This document shows positions 25,690-33,645 of a DNA stretch of 64,000 bases, in pieces. Location: assembly GCF_009689985.1 (NCBI RefSeq), contig NZ_QBAW01000007.1, forward strand, positions 1 through 64,000. The letters run 5' to 3'. A program made the position numbers and the translations under genes. This stretch comes from Helicobacter pylori. GTDB taxonomy: Bacteria > Campylobacterota > Campylobacteria > Campylobacterales > Helicobacteraceae. The notes below the pieces were generated by a model, which saw only the letters and a program-made list of their open reading frames with translations, searched no databases and had not been told where the DNA came from. Positions within the stretch are counted from its first letter, which is position 1. Every line of letters starts with the position of its first letter.

Positions 25690-27618
25690 ATGAAAGAAAT
25701 CACTATCGCCCTTGTGGGCCAGCCTAATGTGGGGAAATCGTCCCTCATCAACGCTTTGAGTAACGCCCATTTGAAAGTGGGGAATTTTGCTGGGGTTACC
25801 GTGGATAAAATGGAAGTGAGTTTGATCCATAAAGAGCATCAAATCACTATCATTGATCTACCTGGCACTTACGCGCTCAATGACTTCACCACTGAAGAGA
25901 AGGTTACTAAAGATTTTTTAGAAAAAGGGCAATACGATCTCATTCTTAATGTGGTGGATTCCACCAATTTAGAGCGTAATTTAGCCTTAAGCGCGCAGCT
26001 ATTAGACACGAATAAAAAAATGCTTCTTGCGCTCAACATGTGGGATGAGGCGCAAAAAGAGGGCATTAAAATCAATACAGAAAAGCTTTCTCAAGAATTA
26101 GGGGTTGTGTGCGTGCCAACAAGCGCAAGATCCAAAGAAGATCGCTTGAACACCGAGCTTTTATTAGATGAAATTGTCAGGCTTTATTCTCAAAACGCTA
26201 CAAACAACGAAAGCATAAAAGTCCCATCTCAAAGCTTTAAGGAGTCTTTAAAATACAGCCAGAGCGCTCAAAGAATCGCTCAATCAGTGATCAGTGAAAA
26301 CAAACAAAATGCGAGTTTTGAACACACTTATAAGATTGATAAGATTTTAATGCACCCGCGTTATGGGATTTTCATTTTTTTAGGGTTTATGTTTGTCATT
26401 TTTTCCTTGAGCTTTTTAATAGGGGGGGGAGTGCAAAAAGCGCTTGAAGAGGGGTTCAAGTTTTTGAGCGATAGTATTAAAGAAAATGTGGCTAATGAAG
26501 ATTTAGCGTCTTTGGTGGGCGATGGCATTATTGGGGGAGTGGGAGCGACGGTTTCATTCTTGCCTTTAATTGTGGTGTTGTATTTTGGGATTTCTTTACT
26601 AGAGACGACAGGCTATATGAGTAGGGTAGCGTTTTTACTGGATGGAATCTTGCATAAATTTGGCTTGCATGGGAAGAGTTTTATCCCTTTAATCACCGGT
26701 TTTGGCTGCTCAGTACCCGCTTACATGGCGACAAGAACCTTACAAAATTATAACGAACGATTGATCACGCTTTTTGTGATCGGCTTTATGAGTTGCTCGG
26801 CAAGGTTGCCTATTTATGTGCTGTTTGTAGGCTCGTTTTTCCCTTCTTCAAGCGCGGGGTTTGTGCTGTTTTGTATTTATATTTTGGGGGCGGTTGTAGC
26901 ATTAGTGATGGCCAAATTACTCAAATTAAGCGTGTTTAAAGGACAGACCGAATCTTTCATTATGGAAATGCCCAAATACCGCTTGCCCAGTTGGAGAATG
27001 GTCTATTTCAGTATCTATACCAAATCGCTTTCTTACCTTAAAAAGGCCGGGACTTATATTTTAGTGGGAGCGATTTTAATCTGGTTTATGTCTCAATACC
27101 CTAAAAGCGATGCGGCTATGAAAACTTATAAACAAGAAAGCTTATTAGTGGATAAAGACACCACCCTTTCAAGCGAAGTTAAAGAAGAAAAATTAAAAGA
27201 ATTAAAAGCCAAACTGGATCAAAAGAATTTAAAAAATAGCATCGTAGGAAGAGGCGGGGCGTATTTGGAAAAAGTCTTTAGCCCTATGGATTTTGATTGG
27301 CGTTTGAGCGTCTCGCTTGTAACCGGATTTATGGCTAAAGAGGTGGTGGTTTCTACTTTGGGGGTGTTGTTTTCTCTAGGGGATCAAAATGAAAAATCTG
27401 ACGCTTTTAGAGAGATCTTAAGAAAAGAAGTCAGCGTGCCTAGCGGGATCGCTTTTATCGTGTTTGTGATGTTTTATATCCCTTGTTTTGCAGCGACCAT
27501 TACTTTTGGTAGGGAAGCTGGGGGGATCAAGTTTGTAGCGTATTTATTCATCTTCACAACCGTTGTAGCGTATGCGTTTTCCTTGATAGCTTTTTATGCA
27601 ACTCAAATTTTGGTTTAA
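25690..27618 (+). CDS. feoB: Ferrous iron transporter FeoB
   Basis: FeoB is the main Fe2+ importer. The 642-residue protein has an N-terminal G-protein domain with G1 GQPNVGKS (about 10-17), G3 DLPGTYAL (about 58-65) and G4 NMWDE. Gate motifs GFGCSVPAYMATRTL and IPCFAATITF lie in the membrane domain. No feoA is adjacent, as usual for this species. A G8 run at 26422-26429 encodes Gly-Gly-Gly and is a possible slippage site. Shine-Dalgarno GGAG is 11 bases upstream of the ATG. Known to be iron-responsive through Fur. Confidence 0.97.
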   Translation: MKEITIALVGQPNVGKSSLINALSNAHLKVGNFAGVTVDKMEVSLIHKEHQITIIDLPGTYALNDFTTEEKVTKDFLEKGQYDLILNVVDSTNLERNLALSAQLLDTNKKMLLALNMWDEAQKEGIKINTEKLSQELGVVCVPTSARSKEDRLNTELLLDEIVRLYSQNATNNESIKVPSQSFKESLKYSQSAQRIAQSVISENKQNASFEHTYKIDKILMHPRYGIFIFLGFMFVIFSLSFLIGGGVQKALEEGFKFLSDSIKENVANEDLASLVGDGIIGGVGATVSFLPLIVVLYFGISLLETTGYMSRVAFLLDGILHKFGLHGKSFIPLITGFGCSVPAYMATRTLQNYNERLITLFVIGFMSCSARLPIYVLFVGSFFPSSSAGFVLFCIYILGAVVALVMAKLLKLSVFKGQTESFIMEMPKYRLPSWRMVYFSIYTKSLSYLKKAGTYILVGAILIWFMSQYPKSDAAMKTYKQESLLVDKDTTLSSEVKEEKLKELKAKLDQKNLKNSIVGRGGAYLEKVFSPMDFDWRLSVSLVTGFMAKEVVVSTLGVLFSLGDQNEKSDAFREILRKEVSVPSGIAFIVFVMFYIPCFAATITFGREAGGIKFVAYLFIFTTVVAYAFSLIAFYATQILV

Positions 27619-27624
27619 GGGCTA

Positions 27625-27644
27625 AAAGGGTTTAAAAACCCTTT
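27625..27644 (+). terminator. feoB terminator
   Basis: Perfect 9-bp stem AAAGGGTTT-AA-AAACCCTTT just after the feoB stop, followed by the short T-containing tail ATTGGTTT. Confidence 0.65.
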
Positions 27645-27801
27645 ATTGGTTTAAAATTCACCCCATTAGAAATATTAAAAAATTTTTATTTTTATTTTTC
27701 TCCCAATCTTTTCTATAAACATTCGCATTAATCGGCATTTTTAATAAAAAAAGCTATTAATTTAATTTAAATAATAATTGTCTCAAAATTTAAGCTAAAA
27801 C

Positions 27802-27816
27802 TAATAATGGTTATTA
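27802..27816. promoter_or_regulatory. Candidate Fur box in the fecA1 promoter
   Basis: A perfect palindrome TAATAA-TGG-TTATTA overlaps a TATAAA -10-like element 50 bases before the fecA start. This fits Fur repression, as reported for H. pylori iron-uptake genes. A second AT-rich half-site (AATAATAATTG) lies upstream. Confidence 0.55.
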
Positions 27817-27865
27817 TAAATTACACCTTGTTGTAAAAATGAACATTTTTCATAAAAGGTGGTAA

Positions 27866-30169
27866 ATGAAAAGAATTTTAGTCTCTTTGGTTGTTTTGAG
27901 TCATAGCGCGCATGCTGTCAAAACTCATAATTTGGAAAGGGTAGAAGCTTCAGGGGTGGCTAACGATAAAGAAGCGCCTTTAAGCTGGAGGAGTAAGGAA
28001 GTTAGAAACTATATGGGTTCTCGCACGGTGATTTCTAACAAGCAACTCACTAAAAGCGCCAATCAGAGCATTGAAGAAGCTTTGCAAAATGTGCCAGGCG
28101 TGCATATTAGAAACGCTACCGGTATTGGAGCTGTGCCTAGCTTTTCTGTTAGGGGCTTTGGTGGGGGGAGTTCAGGGCATTCCAATACGGCTATGGTTTT
28201 AGTCAATGGGATCCCCATTTATGTCGCGCCCTATGTTGATATTAGCATTCCTATTTTCCCTGTAACCTTTCAATCTGTAGATAGAATCAGCGTAACCAAG
28301 GGCGGGGAGAGCGTGCGTTATGGCCCTAATGTTTTTGGCGGTGTGATTAATGTGATCACTAAGGGCATTCCTACCAAGTGGGAAAGTCAGGTGAGCGAGA
28401 GGGCCACTTTTTGGGGCAAATCTGAAAATGGGGGCTTTTTCAATCAAAATTCTAAAAACCTTGACAAGAGCTTAGCCAATAACATGCTTTTTGACACTTA
28501 CTTAAGAACAGGGGGCATGATGAATAAGCATTTTGGAATCCAAGCTCAAGTCAATTGGCTCAAAGGGCAAGGGTTTAGATACAACAGCCCTACCAACATT
28601 CAAAACTACATGTTAGATTCATTGTATCAAATCAATGATAGCAATAAGATCACCGCTTTTTTCCAATACTATAATTATTTTATGGCAGACCCCGGATCTT
28701 TAGGCATAGAAGCGTATAATCAAAATCGTTTTCAAAACAACCGCCCTAATAACAATAAAAGCGGGAGAGCAAAGCGATGGGGGGCTGTGTATCAAAACTT
28801 TTTTGGGGACACGGATAGGGTAGGTGGGGATTTCACTTTCAGTTACTATGGGCATGACATGTCAAGGGATTTTCAATTTGATTCTAATTTTTTGAATGTC
28901 AACACCAATCCTAAATTAGGCCCTGTTTATACCAATCAAAATTATGCAGGATTTTTCATCTTTGATCATTTAAGGCGTTACATAATGAACGCTTTTGAGC
29001 CTAATTTGAACTTAGTCGTCAATACCAATAAAGTTAAGCAAACTTTTAATGTGGGCATGCGTTTTATGACAATGGATATGTATTTCAGATTGGATCAAAG
29101 CACATGCGAAAAAACAGATATTTTTAATGGGGTGTGCCACATGCCCCCATATGTTCTTTCTAAAAAACCCAGCAACAATCAAAACCTGTTTAACAACTAT
29201 ACAGCGGTATGGTTGAGCGATAAAATAGAGCTTTTTGATTCTAAATTGGTGATAACTCCAGGGCTTAGATACACTTTTTTGAACTATAACAACAAAGAGC
29301 CAGAAAAGCATGATTTTTCTGTATGGAAGACTACAAAAAAGCGTCAAAACGAATGGAGTCCCGCCCTTAACATTGGCTATAAACCTATGGAAAATTGGAT
29401 ATGGTATGCGAACTACCGCCGCAGTTTTATCCCCCCACAACATACAATGCTAGGCATTACTAGGACTAATTACAACCAAATTTTCAATGAAATTGAAGTG
29501 GGGCAACGCTATAGTTATAAAAATCTGTTGAGCTTTAATACCAATTATTTTGTGATTTTTGCCAATCGTTACTATGCGGGAGGCTATAGCCCACAGCCTA
29601 TTAACGCTAGGAGTCAAGGGGTGGAATTGGAATTGTATTACGCTCCGATTAGGGGTTTGCAATTCCATGTGGCTTACACTTACATTGATGCGCGCATCAC
29701 TTCTAACGCTGATGATATTGCTTATTATTTTACAGGCATTGTCAATAAACCCTTTGACATTAAAGGGAAGCGTTTGCCTTATGTGAGTCCTAACCAATTC
29801 ATATTTGACATGATGTATACTTACAAGCACACGACTTTTGGAATCAGCAGTTATTTTTATAGCCGCGCTTATAGTTCCATGCTCAATCAAGCTAAAGATC
29901 AAACCGTGTGCCTGCCCTTAAACCCAGAATACACAGGGGGGTTAGAGTATGGTTGTAATTCAGTGGGGTTATTGCCCTTGTATTTTGTGTTGAATGTCCA
30001 AGTAAGCTCAATCTTATGGCAAAGCGGTAGGCATAAAATCACCGGGAGTTTGCAAATCAATAACCTTTTCAACATGAAGTATTATTTTAGGGGAATTGGC
30101 ACAAGCCCTACAGGAAGAGAGCCCGCACCAGGGAGATCCATTACAGCGTATTTGAATTATGAGTTTTAA
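27866..30169 (+). CDS. fecA: TonB-dependent outer-membrane receptor FecA1
   Basis: A 767-residue TonB-dependent receptor of the FecA group, imported-ligand type iron(III)-dicitrate. It has a short signal peptide (MKRILVSLVVLSHSAHA) and a plug domain with ALQNVPGVHIRNATG, PSFSVRGFGGG and VTKGGESVRYGPNVFGGVI. The barrel ends with TAYLNYEF. ATG start with AAGGTGG upstream. The candidate Fur box overlaps its promoter, and the adjacent feoB suggests joint iron control although each has its own promoter. Ligand specificity cannot be read from sequence alone. Confidence 0.9.
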   Translation: MKRILVSLVVLSHSAHAVKTHNLERVEASGVANDKEAPLSWRSKEVRNYMGSRTVISNKQLTKSANQSIEEALQNVPGVHIRNATGIGAVPSFSVRGFGGGSSGHSNTAMVLVNGIPIYVAPYVDISIPIFPVTFQSVDRISVTKGGESVRYGPNVFGGVINVITKGIPTKWESQVSERATFWGKSENGGFFNQNSKNLDKSLANNMLFDTYLRTGGMMNKHFGIQAQVNWLKGQGFRYNSPTNIQNYMLDSLYQINDSNKITAFFQYYNYFMADPGSLGIEAYNQNRFQNNRPNNNKSGRAKRWGAVYQNFFGDTDRVGGDFTFSYYGHDMSRDFQFDSNFLNVNTNPKLGPVYTNQNYAGFFIFDHLRRYIMNAFEPNLNLVVNTNKVKQTFNVGMRFMTMDMYFRLDQSTCEKTDIFNGVCHMPPYVLSKKPSNNQNLFNNYTAVWLSDKIELFDSKLVITPGLRYTFLNYNNKEPEKHDFSVWKTTKKRQNEWSPALNIGYKPMENWIWYANYRRSFIPPQHTMLGITRTNYNQIFNEIEVGQRYSYKNLLSFNTNYFVIFANRYYAGGYSPQPINARSQGVELELYYAPIRGLQFHVAYTYIDARITSNADDIAYYFTGIVNKPFDIKGKRLPYVSPNQFIFDMMYTYKHTTFGISSYFYSRAYSSMLNQAKDQTVCLPLNPEYTGGLEYGCNSVGLLPLYFVLNVQVSSILWQSGRHKITGSLQINNLFNMKYYFRGIGTSPTGREPAPGRSITAYLNYEF

Positions 30170-30208
30170 ACTAGCTTCAAGCTTTCATCGCTTGAATGCT
30201 TGTTAATA

Positions 30209-30955
30209 TTAAACCATTTTAAAACTCGTCACTAAATTCTCGGTCAATAAATTAAACCCATCTACCAGAATAAACACTAAAATTTTAAAAGGCAGAGAAA
30301 TCATTACAGGCGGGAGCATCATCATGCCCATCGCCATTAAAATAGAGCTGATAACCATATCAATCACCAAAAAAGGCAAGTAGAGTAAAAAGCCGATTTG
30401 AAACGCTGTTTTCAACTCGCTTATCATGAATGCCGGGATTAAAACGCTCAAACTCACCTCATCAGGGGTTTTAGGGTTAGGGAGATTTCTAATCCTAAAA
30501 AAAAGGGCTAGATCCTTTTCTCGTGTGTTTTTAAGCATGAATTCTTTGAAAGGCAGAGCGCTTTTTTCAAACGCTTCGGTGTAAGAAATCTTTTTATCCA
30601 TATAAGGCTTAATCCCTGTGTCATAAGCCTTTTTCAAGCTAGGTTCCATGATGAAAAAAGTCAATATCAAAGAGAGCGAGACTAAAATTTGAGTGGGTGG
30701 GGTTTGTTGCGTGCCTAAAGCGGTCCTTAAAAAAGAAAACACCACGATCAAACGGGTGAAACTCGTCATCACTAAAATCAATGATGGGGCTAAAACTAAC
30801 AGCGTGAGTAGGGCGATGACATTAAGGGTGGTTACAAGCTGTTTAGGATCATTAGGAGCGTTTAAAGAGAGATTGACGCTGGGCAATGCACTATCAGCGC
30901 TCATTAAAGGGCATATTAAAGGGCAAATGAGGATTAAAAAAATGAAAAAACGCAA
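30209..30955 (-). CDS. fliP: Flagellar export apparatus protein FliP
   Basis: FliP forms the core export gate with FliQ and FliR. The frame encodes 248 residues from a TTG at 30955 (LRFFIFLILIC), with AAGG about eight bases upstream. The longer frame to 30991 also starts TTG but lacks a good ribosome site. It has a cleavable signal (ending near LMSADSA), then family motifs SLILVMTSFTRLIVVFSFLR and IGFLLYLPFLVIDMVISSIL. Frame intact. Length variation of a short C tract in fliP switches motility in some strains; here the C-rich segment is broken (CCCCACCC), so slippage looks less likely. Confidence 0.94.
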   Translation of the reverse strand: MRFFIFLILICPLICPLMSADSALPSVNLSLNAPNDPKQLVTTLNVIALLTLLVLAPSLILVMTSFTRLIVVFSFLRTALGTQQTPPTQILVSLSLILTFFIMEPSLKKAYDTGIKPYMDKKISYTEAFEKSALPFKEFMLKNTREKDLALFFRIRNLPNPKTPDEVSLSVLIPAFMISELKTAFQIGFLLYLPFLVIDMVISSILMAMGMMMLPPVMISLPFKILVFILVDGFNLLTENLVTSFKMV

Positions 30956-31036
30956 AATTCTAGCCTTAAATCTTTGATGAAACGAAGCCAAATTATAAGA
31001 TAAGGCATGTTAAAATTCCCTAAAAAAAGGATTTTA

Positions 31037-32338
31037 ATGCTTTCTGTCATCATACTGGCCGCTGGTAAAGGCACTCGCATGCATTCTAGCCTGCCTAAAA
31101 CTTTACACACGATTTGCGGGGAGCCTATGTTGTTTTACATTTTAGAAACAGCCTTTTCAATCAGCGATGATGTGCATCTCATCTTGCACCACCAACAAGA
31201 ACGCATTAAAGAAGCGGTGTTGAAGCGTTTTAAGGGCGTAATTTTCCACACTCAAATCGTGGAAAAATATTCAGGGACGGGTGGGGCTATCATGCAAGAA
31301 GATAAAACGCCTATTCCCACGAAACATGAGCGGGTTTTGATTTTGAATGCGGACATGCCCTTAATCACTAAAGACGCTCTCGCCCCCTTATTAAAAAGCC
31401 ATAATAACGCTATAGGCTTACTCCATTTGGCTGACCCTAAAGGTTATGGGCGCGTTATTTTAGAAGATTATCAGGTTAAAAAGATTGTAGAAGAAAAGGA
31501 CGCTAATGATGGAGAAAAAACCATTAAAAGCGTGAATGCTGGCGTGTATGGGTTTGAAAGGGAGTTTTTAGAAAAATACTTACCCAAGCTCCATGACCAA
31601 AACGCCCAAAAAGAATACTACCTCACGGATTTAATCGCCCTAGGAATCAACGAAAACGAAACCATTGACGCTATTTTCTTAGAAGAAGAGTGCTTTTTAG
31701 GGGTGAATAGCCAAACAGAAAGGGCGAAAGCTGAAGAAATCATGCTAGAAAGACTGCGAAAAAACGCCATGGACTTGGGGGTAGCGATGCAATTGCCTAA
31801 TAGCATTTATTTAGAAAAAGGCGTGAGTTTTAAGGGGGAGTGCGTTTTAGAGCAAGGGGTGCGTTTGATTGGGAATTGCTTAATAGAAAATGCGCATATT
31901 AAGGCTTATAGCGTGATAGAAGAGAGCCAGATCATTAATAGCAGTGTGGGGCCGTTTGCCCATGCGCGCCCTAAAAGTGTGATTTGCAATAGCCATGTGG
32001 GGAATTTTGTAGAAACTAAGAACGCTAAACTTCAAGGCGCTAAAGCAGGGCATTTGAGCTATTTAGGGGATTGTGAGATAGGGAAAAACACAAATGTAGG
32101 GGCTGGCGTGATCACTTGCAATTACGATGGCAAAAAGAAGCACCAAACGATCATCGGTGAAAATGTCTTTATAGGGAGCGATAGCCAGCTAGTCGCCCCT
32201 ATAAACATCGGCTCTAATGTCTTAATCGGCAGCGGCACCACCATCACTAAAGACATTCCTAGCGGTTCGTTAAGCCTTTCACGCGCCCCTCAAACTAACA
32301 TTGAAAACGGGTATTTTAAGTTTTTTAAGAAGCCTTAA
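31037..32338 (+). CDS. glmU: Bifunctional N-acetylglucosamine-1-phosphate uridyltransferase / acetyltransferase GlmU
   Basis: GlmU acetylates glucosamine-1-phosphate and then makes UDP-GlcNAc for peptidoglycan and LPS. The start at ATG 31037 gives [17 protein letters not shown] with AAAAGG seven bases upstream and 433 residues; a frame ten codons longer lacks support. The N-terminal pyrophosphorylase has the LAAGKGTRM loop and NADMPL. The C-terminal left-handed beta-helix contains hexapeptide repeats, with [17 protein letters not shown] as the acetyltransferase signature. Divergent from fliP. Confidence 0.96.
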   Translation: MLSVIILAAGKGTRMHSSLPKTLHTICGEPMLFYILETAFSISDDVHLILHHQQERIKEAVLKRFKGVIFHTQIVEKYSGTGGAIMQEDKTPIPTKHERVLILNADMPLITKDALAPLLKSHNNAIGLLHLADPKGYGRVILEDYQVKKIVEEKDANDGEKTIKSVNAGVYGFEREFLEKYLPKLHDQNAQKEYYLTDLIALGINENETIDAIFLEEECFLGVNSQTERAKAEEIMLERLRKNAMDLGVAMQLPNSIYLEKGVSFKGECVLEQGVRLIGNCLIENAHIKAYSVIEESQIINSSVGPFAHARPKSVICNSHVGNFVETKNAKLQGAKAGHLSYLGDCEIGKNTNVGAGVITCNYDGKKKHQTIIGENVFIGSDSQLVAPINIGSNVLIGSGTTITKDIPSGSLSLSRAPQTNIENGYFKFFKKP

Positions 32339-32559
32339 AGAGCTTGAAAAGAATTGCTGTTTTAAAACCTTATTAAGCGTATTTTTAATGGATTAAAAAG
32401 TTCTCTTTTTATCCTTTTAAATTTGCTTCAATAATGAAAAATCCAAAAACCACTATAATCATTTATTTTAATCCTGTAATTTGTGTATAAACAAAACACT
32501 TATTGAGCTTCTTGTGATCTTTTGCTGATCTGTAACAACGCTTTTAAATAGGGTTGTGG

Positions 32560-32565
32560 TATAAA
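32560..32565 (+). promoter_or_regulatory. Possible -10 of the glycine-zipper gene pair
   Basis: TATAAA lies 60 bases before the ATG at 32625, in a 286-base intergenic region after glmU with no other visible feature. Confidence 0.3.
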
Positions 32566-32624
32566 TATTCTTATCAGGGTGTGCCAAACATGCCTTGAAT
32601 CTCAATTTTATGAAAGGATTTGTT

Positions 32625-32945
32625 ATGAGTGGATTAAAAGCATTTAGTTGTGTAGTGGTTTTATGCGGTGCAATGGCTAATGCGGCTGTAGCTAGTCCTA
32701 AAATAGAGGCAAGGGGTGAATTAGGCAAATTTATAGGGGGTGGTGTTGGGGGTTTTGTTGGTGATAAAATGGGCGGATTTGTTGGTAGTGCAATAGGAGG
32801 ATATATTGGGTCTGAAGTAGGCGATAGGGTAGAAGATTATATCCGTGGCGTTGATAGAGAGCCTCAAACTAAAGAACCACAAGCCCCAAGAGAACCTATC
32901 CGTGATCTTTATGATTACGGCTATAGTTTTGGGCATGCTTGGTGA
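32625..32945 (+). CDS. Small secreted glycine-zipper protein
   Basis: A 106-residue product. The start is ATG 32625 (MSGLKAFS), with AAAGGA six bases upstream. A signal peptide ends near ANAAVAS. A glycine-zipper block (GGGVGGFVGDKMGGFVGSAI, about residues 40-60) with GxxxG periodicity follows, then a Pro/Glu-rich tail and an aromatic end (YDYGYSFGHAW). Such zippers insert into membranes, as in 2TM outer-membrane proteins, pore-forming peptides and some bacteriocins. Function not known. It sits just upstream of a multi-pass membrane protein, which may be a partner. Confidence 0.65.
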   Translation: MSGLKAFSCVVVLCGAMANAAVASPKIEARGELGKFIGGGVGGFVGDKMGGFVGSAIGGYIGSEVGDRVEDYIRGVDREPQTKEPQAPREPIRDLYDYGYSFGHAW

Positions 32946-32984
32946 TCTTAAATGAGCCAAGGTGATGAGGGGAAAGGAAATAGC

Positions 32985-33488
32985 ATGGATACTACAAAAG
33001 AGAATTTGAATGGCTCAAAAGAGCGTTTGAATCATACTGAATACAGTGTGGCAACGGTTTTGGTTATTATAATTTGTTACTCCATAGTTTTTAGAACAGC
33101 TCTTTATCGCTCAGATGTTGGTGATCCGATTTTCAACCCTAAAGATAGTTACTATGTGTGGCTAACGATTCTAATAGCGGCTTTATTGTCTAATCTTTTG
33201 TTCAACCCAAAAGGCAGGTCGGTAGGTTATTTCATTATTGAAACTTGGCAAGGGTTCCCCAAGTTTTTTAAAGCCATTTTTAAGGCTAGGCTTTTTGGTG
33301 CGTTTTATGACGCTGTGTTAGGAGCAAGACTGAGGGATTTTTATATGGTGCTTTCAATAATGCCCTTTATTATCGCTATCCATGAGATTTCGGCGTATTG
33401 TGGGCATCCTAGCAACTTTCTTGTAGAGGGTTTGGTCATTTTGGGGTTTCAAGGTTTTCTTAAGCTTTGCGCTAAATGGGGGTGGTGA
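32985..33488 (+). CDS. Multi-pass inner-membrane hypothetical protein
   Basis: The frame begins at ATG 32952, but the best ribosome site (AAAGGA, six bases away) serves ATG 32985, giving MDTTKENLNGSKERLN and 167 residues. Three or four hydrophobic segments are visible (ATVLVIIICYSIVF, VWLTILIAALLSNLLF, VLSIMPFIIAIHEI, LVEGLVILGFQGFL), separated by Lys/Arg-rich loops. No family recognised. It follows the glycine-zipper gene by 39 bases, so the two are probably one transcript. Confidence 0.6.
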   Translation: MDTTKENLNGSKERLNHTEYSVATVLVIIICYSIVFRTALYRSDVGDPIFNPKDSYYVWLTILIAALLSNLLFNPKGRSVGYFIIETWQGFPKFFKAIFKARLFGAFYDAVLGARLRDFYMVLSIMPFIIAIHEISAYCGHPSNFLVEGLVILGFQGFLKLCAKWGW

Positions 33489-33597
33489 TTTAACCCAAAC
33501 AGCATTAAATGGAGGGGGGAATAAAAACATTAAAACTTATTCTCATTAATAGAACAGATCCAACTTGAACTTTTCTTTTTCTTAAGTTTTTTATTGA

Positions 33598-33603
33598 TAC
33601 AAT
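33598..33603 (+). promoter_or_regulatory. -10 box of nrdA
   Basis: TACAAT preceded by TTGA forms an extended -10-like element 43 bases before the nrdA start. Confidence 0.45.
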
Positions 33604-33645
33604 TCCAAATTTAAAAAACAAACGATTTAATTCAAAGGAAAAATT

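Noticed and set aside
29012..29902. Two minus-strand frames opposite fecA
   Set aside because: They lie entirely inside the receptor barrel gene and read no known protein.
31007..31036. Upstream start of glmU
   Set aside because: The added ten residues precede the conserved N-terminus and lack a ribosome site.
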